DNA of 64,000 nucleotides from positions 1 through 64,000 of the forward strand of contig JBGAWP010000001.1 in NCBI GenBank assembly GCA_044227505.1, in the 5' to 3' direction. This stretch comes from UBA7236 sp044227505. GTDB taxonomy: Bacteria; Bacteroidota; Bacteroidia; Chitinophagales; BACL12. Below the pieces are notes generated by a model. The model made no database searches. It was not told the origin of the DNA and saw only the letters and a list, made by a program, of their open reading frames with translations. The translations under genes and the position numbers were made by a program. Shown piece by piece: positions 1 through 8,627 of the stretch. Within the stretch, counting starts at the first letter, position 1. The number at the start of each line of letters is the position of its first letter.

Positions 1-82
1 CGGTCGCTTTAAGGGTTGTTTAAATTTTGCCTAATTTTACAGCCGAATTGAATGGCGTCACAACAATTATACAATTTTTCAA

Positions 83-110
83 CCCCGAACCCCGAACCCC
101 GAACCCCGAA
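83..110. repeat. Heptanucleotide tandem repeat (CCCCGAA x4)
   Basis: Four exact copies of CCCCGAA lie head to tail, just past the terminator of the neighbouring minus-strand lipoprotein gene. It is one of many intergenic repeats in this window with a 7-bp period (see findings). Bases 1-82 hold nothing I can recognise. Confidence 0.9.
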
Positions 111-123
111 CTTTCAAAAAAAA

Positions 124-145
124 AACCCCGTCTCACGACAGGGTT
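124..145 (-). terminator. Rho-independent terminator of the small lipoprotein gene
   Basis: Read on the minus strand, the arms AACCCTGTC and GACGGGGTT pair around a four-base loop (one G-T wobble) and are followed by a run of T. It lies 27 bases after the stop codon at 172. Confidence 0.8.
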
Positions 146-171
146 TCTTTATTTTATAATTTCAGAAATTC

Positions 172-510
172 TTAATTTCCACCGGTTGCTCCGCCTTTTT
201 TCTTGATGTCAACTTTTTTACCATCAGTTGATTTTGTACCAATTTCTGCTTTTTTAACTTCAGGAGTGGTAGTTTTTACTGTAGTTGTAGTTGTTTTGGA
301 AGTGGTAGCTGCAGCAACGGTCATTTCCATGATCGTTTTTTGCATACTGGCGATTGAGTCCATCATCATGGTCTTTTCAGCCATACAAACGCTGTCTGCA
401 GCATGCATGTCTTTTTCCATTTGAGCCATTTTATCTGCGGCTTCTTTATCAGAACATGAGGCAAGAATTAAACCTGCGGATACAACGAAAAATAAGATTT
501 TGATTTTCAT
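172..510 (-). CDS. Small putative lipoprotein with a Met/Ala-rich helical segment
   Basis: A 112-residue protein of unknown function. The N-terminus is a lipoprotein signal peptide: a charged MKIK start, a hydrophobic stretch, then the lipobox LASC with the lipidated Cys at residue 19. Residues 25-65 are charged and rich in Met and Ala, consistent with a helix or short coiled coil. Residues 66-85 are almost only Thr, Ala and Val, and the tail is Lys-rich. This resembles small envelope lipoproteins that coat or bridge membrane and wall, but no family can be named. It stands alone between a terminator and a divergent gene. Export and lipidation are well supported; the role is not. Confidence 0.7.
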   Translation of the reverse strand: MKIKILFFVVSAGLILASCSDKEAADKMAQMEKDMHAADSVCMAEKTMMMDSIASMQKTIMEMTVAAATTSKTTTTTVKTTTPEVKKAEIGTKSTDGKKVDIKKKGGATGGN

Positions 511-613
511 ATTGTTTGTTTTTGAAATTTTTGGAATAGTATTTGACTACAAAGGTAAAATAATAAAAATAATCAAAGCTCAATTCGAGAAACTTTTTTA
601 AACAAAACAAATT

Positions 614-1315
614 ATGAAGACTAAAATTTCAATTTTAACCCTCGCTGTGATAACCACAACAACCCTGATGTTTACCGGTTGCGGCGTAGATGACCTGAGC
701 ACACCCACAATAGTATTAGAAGGCGACGATCCAATGATCGTAGAACTTGGCGGAACCTACACCGAGCCCGGATTTACTGCCACCGACGATGAGGATGGCG
801 ATATCAGTGCCAATGTAATTGTTGACGACAGCGATGTAAATACCAATGAGATCGATGAATATGAGGTAAGTTATACCGTTACCGATGAAGCCGGTAATGT
901 GGGAACAACTACCCGTATTGTAAGAGTAGTAATGTCAAAAAGCAGTTACGTTGGAATCTATCAAGTGCATGAAATTTGCGATATGGATGAAGATGGAATC
1001 TTCGGAGAAGGTGATGTTGATTTCGAAATAAACGATTACACCGTTACCATTTCAGCGGGCGGAGACGCTAATGAACTGATTTTCGAAAACTTTGGAGCTT
1101 ATGGAGTAGAAGTAGTTGTTCCGGTTTACTTTGAAGGTGACCTTAATGATGAACTGATCGTTGATAATTACCTCCTTCCTGGTTCAACTATTTACTTTAA
1201 TGCCGATGGTATTGTTACTACCGGAGAAGTAGGAAATATTGAATTTGACCTTGATTATACCGCTAAAGATGGCGCCGTTATTGTGCCTTGTCAGGCTGAA
1301 TTTGTAAAATTATAA
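614..1315 (+). CDS. Lipoprotein with an Ig-like DUF5011-type domain
   Basis: A 233-residue putative surface lipoprotein. The signal peptide ends in FTGC with the lipidated Cys at residue 23. Residues about 38-107 carry the signature of the bacterial Ig-like DUF5011 fold: EPGFTATDDEDGDIS, then YTVTDEAGNVGT. The remaining 120 residues look like a beta-rich, acidic C-terminal domain that I do not recognise. The next gene is a second lipoprotein with a similar Ig-like module, so the pair probably arose by duplication, although a bidirectional terminator separates them. DUF5011 domains are usually structural parts of surface proteins. No enzyme motif is visible. Confidence 0.75.
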   Translation: MKTKISILTLAVITTTTLMFTGCGVDDLSTPTIVLEGDDPMIVELGGTYTEPGFTATDDEDGDISANVIVDDSDVNTNEIDEYEVSYTVTDEAGNVGTTTRIVRVVMSKSSYVGIYQVHEICDMDEDGIFGEGDVDFEINDYTVTISAGGDANELIFENFGAYGVEVVVPVYFEGDLNDELIVDNYLLPGSTIYFNADGIVTTGEVGNIEFDLDYTAKDGAVIVPCQAEFVKL

Positions 1316-1330
1316 TCATATAATATCTTG

Positions 1331-1364
1331 AAAAACCCCGATATGTTTGCATATCGGGGTTTTT
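1331..1364 (+). terminator. Strong bidirectional rho-independent terminator
   Basis: Arms CCCCGATAT and ATATCGGGG pair perfectly around a six-base loop, with A5 before and T5 after, so it can stop transcription from either side. It closes the 614-1315 gene and directly abuts the promoter of the next one. Confidence 0.9.
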
Positions 1365-1368
1365 CTTT

Positions 1369-1398
1369 TAAATACAACATCTAATTTCCCTATTTTTG
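1369..1398 (+). promoter_or_regulatory. Bacteroidota-type promoter with near-leaderless start
   Basis: TTTA, a spacer of about 20 bases, then TATTTTTG (1391-1398) matches the Bacteroidota consensus TTTG-N19/20-TAnnTTTG. The ATG at 1406 is only 7 bases beyond the -7 box, so the message would have almost no 5' leader. The position was inferred from sequence only. Confidence 0.5.
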
Positions 1399-1405
1399 TT
1401 GAGAT

Positions 1406-2041
1406 ATGAAGTTGCGACTCTCCATTTTAGCGATTCTGTGCGGTATTGCCATCATTTCTTGTAAAAAGGAAGATACCATTGCTCCCATTATTCTTGTGAA
1501 TAACGATCCAACCGGTATACATTATAGAACTGAACCCTATGTTGATGCCGGAGCTGAAGTTGCTGATAATTATACATGCGATCTATCAACAGCACTTCAG
1601 GTGATCAATGAGGTGGATATATATCATTATGGTACTTATCCGGTTACTTATATTGTAGAAGACGAAGCCGGTAATGTATCGCAGGAAGTGCGCAATGTTG
1701 AAATAATATTGCCAATTACCGATTATTATCATCAGAATTATTCCGCTTTTGATACCTGTACGTCAGGTAATTATTTTTATACCGGATTAGTGCAAGATTG
1801 CGATTGTGAAGATTTTGTAGTTACTGTAGGTAATATTAGTAACCTCGGATTATCCGCTTCATTTAATTTACCCGTTTACGGTCAATACAATCAATTTCTC
1901 ACACTCGATACTATTAAAGCAGCGATTTCTTTTAATGGTATAGGTACCATGAGTTCAGGTGCTGATACCATAAATTGGGAATATATAATTCAGGATTCAC
2001 TCAGCTCTGATGTTTGTCGTTCTGTATGGATAAAAGAATAA
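1406..2041 (+). CDS. Lipoprotein with an Ig-like DUF5011-type domain (second copy)
   Basis: A 211-residue putative lipoprotein. The signal peptide ends in IISC with Cys at residue 19. An Ig-like module spans residues about 28-100, with YVDAGAEVADNYTCD near its start and YIVEDEAGNVSQEV near its end, the same layout as the preceding gene. The C-terminal half holds several Cys residues (DTCTSGNYFYTG, QDCDCEDF) that are absent from the neighbour. Function is unknown; a surface or adhesive role is inferred only from the domain type. Confidence 0.75.
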   Translation: MKLRLSILAILCGIAIISCKKEDTIAPIILVNNDPTGIHYRTEPYVDAGAEVADNYTCDLSTALQVINEVDIYHYGTYPVTYIVEDEAGNVSQEVRNVEIILPITDYYHQNYSAFDTCTSGNYFYTGLVQDCDCEDFVVTVGNISNLGLSASFNLPVYGQYNQFLTLDTIKAAISFNGIGTMSSGADTINWEYIIQDSLSSDVCRSVWIKE

Positions 2042-2084
2042 TAACAGAATGTGAAAACAGTTCTGTAATTTTACTAAACGAGTT

Positions 2085-3743
2085 ATGATCAGAAAAATTA
2101 AATATTGTTTCTATTTGTGTCTTTTATCGGGGATGCTTTGTGCGCAAAATGCTCAACGCATTCCGGATGAATTAATAGTGCAATTATTTAAAGGTGTATC
2201 GATAGAAAATGTTGTTTCAAAAATTAATTCTGATAATGGATTACAAATAAAAATAAATAAAACTCTTTCTGAAAGACTGAATATTTATACAATAAATTTT
2301 GATGCTGAAATTATAAATGCGGAAAAAGTGTATGATATTTTTTTTACAAATCCTTTGGTCGCAAATGTACAATTCAACCATATAACACAACAGCGAGTAC
2401 TTACTGACGATCCGCTTTTTTACCAACAATGGAATATGTATAACGATGGCACCACAGGTGGGTTGGAAGATTCGGATATAGATGCGGAACTTGCCTGGGA
2501 TATTACCACCGGAGGGCTAACAGCTGATGGCGACACTATAGTGGTTGCAGTTGTTGGAGAGGGAGCTGAATTTGACCATGAAGATCTTAACTACTGGAAA
2601 AATTATAATGAAATACCACTCAATTTAATTGATGACGACGGCAATGGTTATATAGATGATTATGATGGATGGAACTCAACTGATACAAATGGAATTGTTC
2701 CTGATAACAGATTTCATGGTTCACACGTCGCAGGAATTATAGGTGCAAAGGGAAATAATGGAATTGGAGTTACAGGTGTAAATTGGGAGGTTAAAGTACT
2801 ACCTGTACATAATATTTCTAATGAGGCTGATGCAGTTGCCTCCTATTCTTATGTATATGTAATGCGTGAATTATATGACCAAACCGACGGTGCGAAAGGA
2901 GCTTTTATTGTTGCTACCAATTCGTCATTCGGGGTTGATTTTGGTAATCCCGACTCCTTTCCAATCTGGTGTGCCATGTATGATTCTTTAGGAACGCTCG
3001 GAATATTAAGTGTTGGCGCAACTGCAAATTTTTCTGCGAATATTGATGTTATTTTAGATATTCCAACTGCCTGCCCATCTAATCATTTAATTACCGTAAC
3101 AAACACCGATAAGGCAGATAATTTATTTTTAGCAGCCTATGGTGCAAATTCTATTGATCTTGGTGCACCGGGTCAATTGGTTTATTCTACTCAATTAGAT
3201 AATTTATACGGATTTCAATCTGGTACTTCCATGGCTGCACCACATGTGGCAGGAACAATTGCCTTATTATTTTCTGCAGCCTGCGAAAAATTTATGCAGG
3301 ATTATAAATATGATCCTTCTTCCATGGCTTTATTGCTGAAAGATTATATTTTAAATGGAGTTGATTTTGTAGACGATCTGAATGGAATTACTGTGAGCAA
3401 CGGAAGATTAAATGTATTTCATGCATTAAATAATTTAGTGGAAACAGGATATTGTTCCGGTGATATAATTGATGAACAAAATAGTGCGTTGGTATTAAAT
3501 TGTTACCCAAATCCGGTTACGGAAAAATTATTTATTTCTATAAATAATGCATTTAAAGAAAACCTCCTGATAAATATTTTTAACGAAACAGGGCAATTGG
3601 TTTATTCAGATATTATTGCAGATCCAAATATACTTTCAACAGGTTTATCTGTTGATTCATTTTCTGATGGGTTATATTTTTTGGGAATCAGGGGAGTGAA
3701 TTCTCAAAATTATTTTACTTCAAGTTTTATCATTCAACATTAA
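2085..3743 (+). CDS. Secreted S8 (subtilase) family protein with T9SS sorting domain, atypical active site
   Basis: A 552-residue exported protein of the subtilisin family. Order: signal peptide (1-20), inhibitor-like propeptide (about 21-105), S8 domain (about 110-455), then a type A T9SS C-terminal domain (about 470-552) with the usual CYPNPVTEKLFIS start. The His motif HGSHVAG (H211) and Ser motif GTSMAAPHVAG (S382) are intact. At the position of the catalytic Asp (normally DTG or DSG) the protein reads VVGEGAEFDHEDL, so Gly158-Glu159 replace it. It may use another acid, or be a non-catalytic member. The T9SS signal predicts passage across the outer membrane. It stands before recJ with a 16-base gap. 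Confidence 0.88.
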   Translation: MIRKIKYCFYLCLLSGMLCAQNAQRIPDELIVQLFKGVSIENVVSKINSDNGLQIKINKTLSERLNIYTINFDAEIINAEKVYDIFFTNPLVANVQFNHITQQRVLTDDPLFYQQWNMYNDGTTGGLEDSDIDAELAWDITTGGLTADGDTIVVAVVGEGAEFDHEDLNYWKNYNEIPLNLIDDDGNGYIDDYDGWNSTDTNGIVPDNRFHGSHVAGIIGAKGNNGIGVTGVNWEVKVLPVHNISNEADAVASYSYVYVMRELYDQTDGAKGAFIVATNSSFGVDFGNPDSFPIWCAMYDSLGTLGILSVGATANFSANIDVILDIPTACPSNHLITVTNTDKADNLFLAAYGANSIDLGAPGQLVYSTQLDNLYGFQSGTSMAAPHVAGTIALLFSAACEKFMQDYKYDPSSMALLLKDYILNGVDFVDDLNGITVSNGRLNVFHALNNLVETGYCSGDIIDEQNSALVLNCYPNPVTEKLFISINNAFKENLLINIFNETGQLVYSDIIADPNILSTGLSVDSFSDGLYFLGIRGVNSQNYFTSSFIIQH

Positions 3744-3759
3744 TAATAACTTTTAGTGC

Positions 3760-5457
3760 ATGGACAAAAGATGGGTGTTTAAGGAAACAGATGAGGAAAA
3801 GGTGAACTCTTTGCAACAGCAATTAAAAGTAAATCCTATCATTTGTAAATTGCTTATTCAACGTGGTATTCACACATACGACGAAGCAAAAAAATTTTTC
3901 AGACCAACGATCGACGATCTGTATGACCCTTTTTTAATGAAAGACATGCAAAAGGCAGTTGATCGTATCAATGTCGCTATTTCTAAAAACGAAAGAATTT
4001 TAATATTTGGCGATTATGATGTGGATGGGACAACTTCTGTTGCGCTGGTATATTCTTTCTTTCGCGATTTGTATTCCAATTTGGATTATTATATCCCGGA
4101 TAGATACCATGAAGGGTATGGTATTTCATTTAAGGGCATTGATTATGCAAAAGAAACTAATTGCACGCTCATTATAGCTTTAGATTGTGGTATTAAAGCA
4201 AATGATAAAATTGATTATGCCAATGAGCGAAATATAGATTTTATTATTTGTGATCATCATATACCCGGTGATAAGGTTCCTGATGCAGTTGCAATTTTGG
4301 ATCCTCAGCAAATTGATTGCAATTATCCTTATAAAGAATTAAGCGGCTGTGGCATTGGATTTAAATTGGTACAGGCATTTGCCCAACAACATAATATTCC
4401 AATGGAAAAAATTATCCCGCTATTGGATCTTGTTGTGGTAAGTATAGCAAGTGATATTGTACCTATAACGGGTGAAAATAGGGTATTGGCATTTTGTGGC
4501 CTCGAACAATTAAATGCTAATCCAAGGCCCGGATTAAAGGCGCTGATAGAAATTACCGGTTATAATACTCCGCTTTCTATTTCCAATATTGTGTTTGGAC
4601 TTGGTCCGAGAATTAATGCTGCAGGAAGAATGGACGATGCGAATAAAGCGGTGCGTATGTTGGTTTCGGAATCAGTGGAAAAAGCAAAAGACGGCGCCGA
4701 TATTCTTCAGGAAAAAAATGTGGACAGAAAAGAAATTGATAAAAAAATTACATTGGATGCAATTAGAATGTTGCAAGAGGATGAAGAGGTAGCAAATAGA
4801 GTAACAACTGTTTTGTGCAGCAGCGAATGGCACAAAGGCGTGGTTGGAATTGTTGCCTCACGTCTGTTAGATCATTATTACCGACCCACGATATTACTCA
4901 CCGAATCTAACGGAATGCTATTTGGAAGTGCGCGGTCCGTTAAAAATTTTGATATCTACGAAGCCATTAAACAATGTAACGATCTGTTAGAACAATTCGG
5001 AGGACATATGTATGCGGCAGGATTATCGTTGCGACCGGAAAATTTCGAAAAATTTAAACAGCGTTTTGAGGAAGTGGTAAGAGCAACAATAACTCCTGAT
5101 CAATTAATTCCTGAAATTGAAATTGATTCCGCTTTGGAATTAAAAGATATAACTCCAACATTCAATAATATTATAAAACAATTTGCACCGTTTGGTCCGC
5201 AAAATATGTATCCGGTTTTTATGACAGGAAAATTGAAAAATAATGGAAGGTCAAAAATTGTAGGCGACAACCATTTAAAACTTAGTATAAAAGACAGTAA
5301 TTTATATAATGTGGAAGCTATAGCGTTTCAAAAGGGAAATTATTTTAATGATATTGCAAAAGGATCAAGTTTTGATCTTTGTTATACGATTGAAGAAAAT
5401 AATTTCAGAGATATGAAAAGTTTGCAGCTTAATGTAAGAGAAATTAAGATACATTAA
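3760..5457 (+). CDS. recJ: Single-stranded-DNA-specific exonuclease RecJ
   Basis: RecJ degrades single-stranded DNA 5' to 3' in recombination and mismatch repair in the cytoplasm. The 565-residue length is normal. The DHH phosphoesterase core is clear: FGDYDVDGTTS near residue 87, LDCG near 144 and the name-giving DHH in IICDHHIPGD near 165. The DHHA1 domain follows, with a typical FGGHMYAAG motif near residue 412, then an OB-like C-terminal segment. All metal-binding motifs that I can check are present. lptB follows after 23 bases on the same strand, so the two may be co-transcribed. Confidence 0.96.
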   Translation: MDKRWVFKETDEEKVNSLQQQLKVNPIICKLLIQRGIHTYDEAKKFFRPTIDDLYDPFLMKDMQKAVDRINVAISKNERILIFGDYDVDGTTSVALVYSFFRDLYSNLDYYIPDRYHEGYGISFKGIDYAKETNCTLIIALDCGIKANDKIDYANERNIDFIICDHHIPGDKVPDAVAILDPQQIDCNYPYKELSGCGIGFKLVQAFAQQHNIPMEKIIPLLDLVVVSIASDIVPITGENRVLAFCGLEQLNANPRPGLKALIEITGYNTPLSISNIVFGLGPRINAAGRMDDANKAVRMLVSESVEKAKDGADILQEKNVDRKEIDKKITLDAIRMLQEDEEVANRVTTVLCSSEWHKGVVGIVASRLLDHYYRPTILLTESNGMLFGSARSVKNFDIYEAIKQCNDLLEQFGGHMYAAGLSLRPENFEKFKQRFEEVVRATITPDQLIPEIEIDSALELKDITPTFNNIIKQFAPFGPQNMYPVFMTGKLKNNGRSKIVGDNHLKLSIKDSNLYNVEAIAFQKGNYFNDIAKGSSFDLCYTIEENNFRDMKSLQLNVREIKIH

Positions 5458-5480
5458 ATCAAAAATTAAATTTTAGTAAA

Positions 5481-6242
5481 GTGATATTGCGTTCAGAAAA
5501 ATTAATTAAAAAATATAAGAACCGGACGGTTGTAAATGAAGTGAGTGTTGAAGTGAACCCGGGCGAGATCGTTGGATTATTAGGTCCAAACGGAGCTGGT
5601 AAAACAACCACTTTTTATATGATCGTTGGGCTTATCAAACCTATGTCGGGTAAAGTGTTTCTCGATAACAAGGATATTACAGATTATCCGATGTACAAAA
5701 GAGCCCAATTAGGTATCGGATATCTTCCTCAAGAGGCAAGTGTTTTTAGAAAAATGAGCGTGGAAAATAATATTGCAAGTGTATTGCAAATGACCAAACT
5801 CAATAGCAGTGATCAAAAGAAAAAATTGGAAACACTTATAGGGGAATTTGGCCTGGAAAATGTGCGTAAAAGCAATGGTGATGTTTTAAGTGGTGGGGAA
5901 AGAAGAAGAACAGAGATAGCCAGAGCACTAGCTACAGACCCAAAATTTATTTTGTTGGATGAGCCCTTTGCTGGAATTGACCCTATAGCAGTAGAGGATA
6001 TACAGCAAATAGTGGAAAAACTTAAGTTTAAAAAGATTGGAGTTTTGATCACTGATCACAATGTGCAGGAAACCCTTTCTATCACTGATCGTGCTTATTT
6101 ATTATTTGAAGGAAAAATTTTAAAACAAGGTTCAGCCGAAGACCTGGCAAACGATCCTCAGGTTCGGAAAGTGTATCTTGGTCAAAATTTTATTTTGCGT
6201 AAAAACATGCGCAGTGAGGAACAAACAGTTACGCCATTGTAA
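5481..6242 (+). CDS. lptB: LPS export ABC transporter ATP-binding protein LptB
   Basis: The ATPase that powers lipopolysaccharide extraction from the inner membrane by LptFG. The 253 residues contain Walker A GPNGAGKTT (about 37-45), signature LSGGERRR (about 138), Walker B FILLDEPFAGID (about 158) and the switch His in ITDHNV. The motifs LPQEASVFRKM and the DEPFAGIDPIA run are typical of LptB rather than of general importers. The start is a GTG: no ATG precedes the conserved beginning, and it leaves 23 bases after recJ. The C-terminus has about a dozen residues beyond the usual end. Confidence 0.93.
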   Translation: MILRSEKLIKKYKNRTVVNEVSVEVNPGEIVGLLGPNGAGKTTTFYMIVGLIKPMSGKVFLDNKDITDYPMYKRAQLGIGYLPQEASVFRKMSVENNIASVLQMTKLNSSDQKKKLETLIGEFGLENVRKSNGDVLSGGERRRTEIARALATDPKFILLDEPFAGIDPIAVEDIQQIVEKLKFKKIGVLITDHNVQETLSITDRAYLLFEGKILKQGSAEDLANDPQVRKVYLGQNFILRKNMRSEEQTVTPL

Positions 6243-6297
6243 TAATTAATTAAGAATTCCCTATTTTTAATATATTGAGTTTATTTTTACGACAATA

Positions 6298-7809
6298 ATG
6301 CACATCATTCACTCCATTACCTCTTCCATTTTTAAGCGGCAAGTCGCCCGCATACAAACTGCAGTGAATGACCCCGTAAGAGCGCAGGAGGAAGTTTTCA
6401 AAAAATTAATTGCCGGAGGAGAAAACACGGAGTGGGGGAAAAATCATAACTATAAGTCAGTTTCAAAAATTGATGAGCTTAAAAACAGATTTCCTGTTCA
6501 GGATTATGATACAATTAAACCCTACATAGACAGATTAATGCAGGGCGAACAAAATATTTTGTGGAATGAACCGATAATCTGGTTCGCAAAATCATCGGGA
6601 ACAACCAGTGATAAAAGTAAATTTATTCCTGTAAGTCAAAATGCATTAAAAGAATGTCATTATAAAGGCGGTAAAGATGTTATTGCAATGTATCTGCACA
6701 ATAATCCCGCATCAAAATTATTTACAGGAAAAACATTGTTAATGGGGGGAAGTCACCAGATCAACAAGTTAAATCAATTTTCAAAATTTGGTGATGTAAG
6801 CGCAGTGATGATGCAAAATATGCCCATGCTTTCCCGTTATGCAATGACACCCTCCCTTAAAATTGCTTTAATGGATGAGTGGGAAAGTAAGATTTCTTCC
6901 ATGGCAAATCATACCATCAATAAAAATGTGACCAGCATTGCAGGAGTGCCAACATGGACGATAGTGCTCATTCGTCGTTTATTTGAATTAACGGGTAAAA
7001 ATAATTTAAAGGACATCTGGAAAAACCTCGAATTATATATACATGGAGGTGTAAGTTTCAAACCCTATAGAAATCAATTTAAAGAATTGATACAAGGGGA
7101 TAATATGCATTATATTGAAACTTATAACGCAAGCGAAGGTTTTTTTGCATTTCAGGACAGATTGGTATCTGAAGAAATGTTATTGATGCCGGATTACGGT
7201 ATTTTTTATGAATTTATTCCACTGGAAGAATTTGATAAAGAGGATCCTAAAACAATTACCTGGGAGCAAGTGGAACTGAATAAAAATTATGCAATAGTGA
7301 TTTCCACGAATGCAGGTTTATGGAGATATAAAATTGGTGATACAATAAAATTCACATCCAAAGATCCATACAGAATTAAAATAACAGGAAGAGTGAAACA
7401 TTTTATCAATGCTTTTGGTGAGGAAGTGATCATAGACAATTCGGATAAAGCAATTGAGGAGGCAAGTGCACGCACCAATGCAAAAGTTACGGAATATACA
7501 GCCGCGCCTATCTATATAGCCGGAAACGAAAAAGGCGGACACGAATGGATCATCGAATTTGAACAATTGCCAAACGATATTGAACTTTTTATCAATACAT
7601 TAGATCAAACTCTGAAGTCGGTGAATAGCGACTACGAGGCAAAAAGACATAAGGATATTGCCTTAAAATTACCGGTTGTTCATATTGCCAAAAAAGGTGC
7701 TTTCTACGAATGGCTGAAATCTAAAGGCAAATTGGGCGGCCAGCACAAAGTGCCGCGACTTAGCAACGAAAGAGTTTACCTCGAGGAGATAATGCAATTT
7801 ATCGCCTAA
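6298..7809 (+). CDS. GH3 auxin-responsive promoter family protein (acyl-adenylate-forming fold)
   Basis: A 503-residue member of the GH3 family. In plants these enzymes adenylate a carboxylic acid and join it to an amino acid. The bacterial members are common in Bacteroidota and their substrates are not known. Visible motifs are the ATP-binding loop WFAKSSGTTSDKSKFIP (about residues 99-115), the YNASEGFFAFQD segment (about 280) and GLWRYKIGDTIKF (about 340). All three are the conserved GH3 signatures, so an active enzyme is likely. It has no signal peptide. It sits 55 bases after lptB and before the LytTR regulator. I do not assign a substrate. Confidence 0.88.
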   Translation: MHIIHSITSSIFKRQVARIQTAVNDPVRAQEEVFKKLIAGGENTEWGKNHNYKSVSKIDELKNRFPVQDYDTIKPYIDRLMQGEQNILWNEPIIWFAKSSGTTSDKSKFIPVSQNALKECHYKGGKDVIAMYLHNNPASKLFTGKTLLMGGSHQINKLNQFSKFGDVSAVMMQNMPMLSRYAMTPSLKIALMDEWESKISSMANHTINKNVTSIAGVPTWTIVLIRRLFELTGKNNLKDIWKNLELYIHGGVSFKPYRNQFKELIQGDNMHYIETYNASEGFFAFQDRLVSEEMLLMPDYGIFYEFIPLEEFDKEDPKTITWEQVELNKNYAIVISTNAGLWRYKIGDTIKFTSKDPYRIKITGRVKHFINAFGEEVIIDNSDKAIEEASARTNAKVTEYTAAPIYIAGNEKGGHEWIIEFEQLPNDIELFINTLDQTLKSVNSDYEAKRHKDIALKLPVVHIAKKGAFYEWLKSKGKLGGQHKVPRLSNERVYLEEIMQFIA

Positions 7810-7844
7810 AGTTATTCAACGGATTTACATAAGATTTTTATACC

Positions 7845-7852
7845 TAACTTTG
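7845..7852 (+). promoter_or_regulatory. Candidate -7 box (TAACTTTG) for the LytTR operon
   Basis: TAACTTTG matches TAnnTTTG and lies 25 bases before the ATG at 7878. A clear -33 TTTG at the best spacing is missing (TTAC occurs nearby), so this is a moderate call. Confidence 0.4.
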
Positions 7853-7877
7853 GTTTGGAACACCAAAAAGCATAACC

Positions 7878-8618
7878 ATGGATAAATACACAGCAATTTT
7901 AATTGATGATGAAGAACCCGGCAGGAAAAACCTTCGTGTTCTTTTGGAAAAATATTGTCCGGAAATTGAAATAATTGCGGAAGCTTCCAATGCGGCTGAA
8001 GCAAAGGAGAAAATTTTGTCATTAACTCCCAATGTGTTGTTTCTCGACATAAATATGCCTGAATTAAACGGATTTGATCTGCTGGATTCGCTAACTAAGA
8101 AAGATTTTGCCGTTGTATTTGTTACCGCTTATAAAGATTATGGAATTCAAGCGGTTAAAGCAGGTGCAATTGATTATATTCTGAAACCAATTGTAATAAA
8201 AGAATTGCAACAGGCAGTAAATAAGATTACTGATCATTTTAATCAAAAAAAATCTGATCTGGTAACCGAAAATGAAAAACCCGGTCGGATAACTTTAAGC
8301 CATACCGGTGGATTCAGTGTGATTGAAATGAAAGATATTATCCGATTAGAGGCTGAAAGTAATTATACCCGGGTTTTTGTGAAAGAAAAAAAATCCTATT
8401 TTGTATCAAAACCGTTAAAAGTATTTGAGGATAATTTAAAAGACAATATATTTTTCAGAGTACACCGTTCTTATATCATTAATCTTCTGTTCGTAAAAGA
8501 ATTTTTACGGGAAGATGGTGGAGTAATAGTAATGGTAGATGATGCAAAAATTCAACTCCCGAAAGCGCGTTACAGCGACTTTATGGATGCAATGAAAAAA
8601 TTGTCAATTTCAATTTAA
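7878..8618 (+). CDS. LytTR-family DNA-binding response regulator
   Basis: A 246-residue response regulator. The receiver domain (1-120) has the acidic pocket IDDEEPG near residue 10, the phospho-acceptor Asp57 in FLDINMPELNG, and the conserved Lys in YILKPI. The LytTR DNA-binding domain (about 140-240) shows the typical RLEAESNYTRVF and FFRVHRSYIINL motifs. It lies 9 bases before a membrane histidine kinase of the LytS type. The two form a cognate pair: the kinase senses and the regulator binds DNA. The target genes cannot be told from this window. Confidence 0.93.
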   Translation: MDKYTAILIDDEEPGRKNLRVLLEKYCPEIEIIAEASNAAEAKEKILSLTPNVLFLDINMPELNGFDLLDSLTKKDFAVVFVTAYKDYGIQAVKAGAIDYILKPIVIKELQQAVNKITDHFNQKKSDLVTENEKPGRITLSHTGGFSVIEMKDIIRLEAESNYTRVFVKEKKSYFVSKPLKVFEDNLKDNIFFRVHRSYIINLLFVKEFLREDGGVIVMVDDAKIQLPKARYSDFMDAMKKLSISI

Positions 8619-8627
8619 CGTGCTTAG

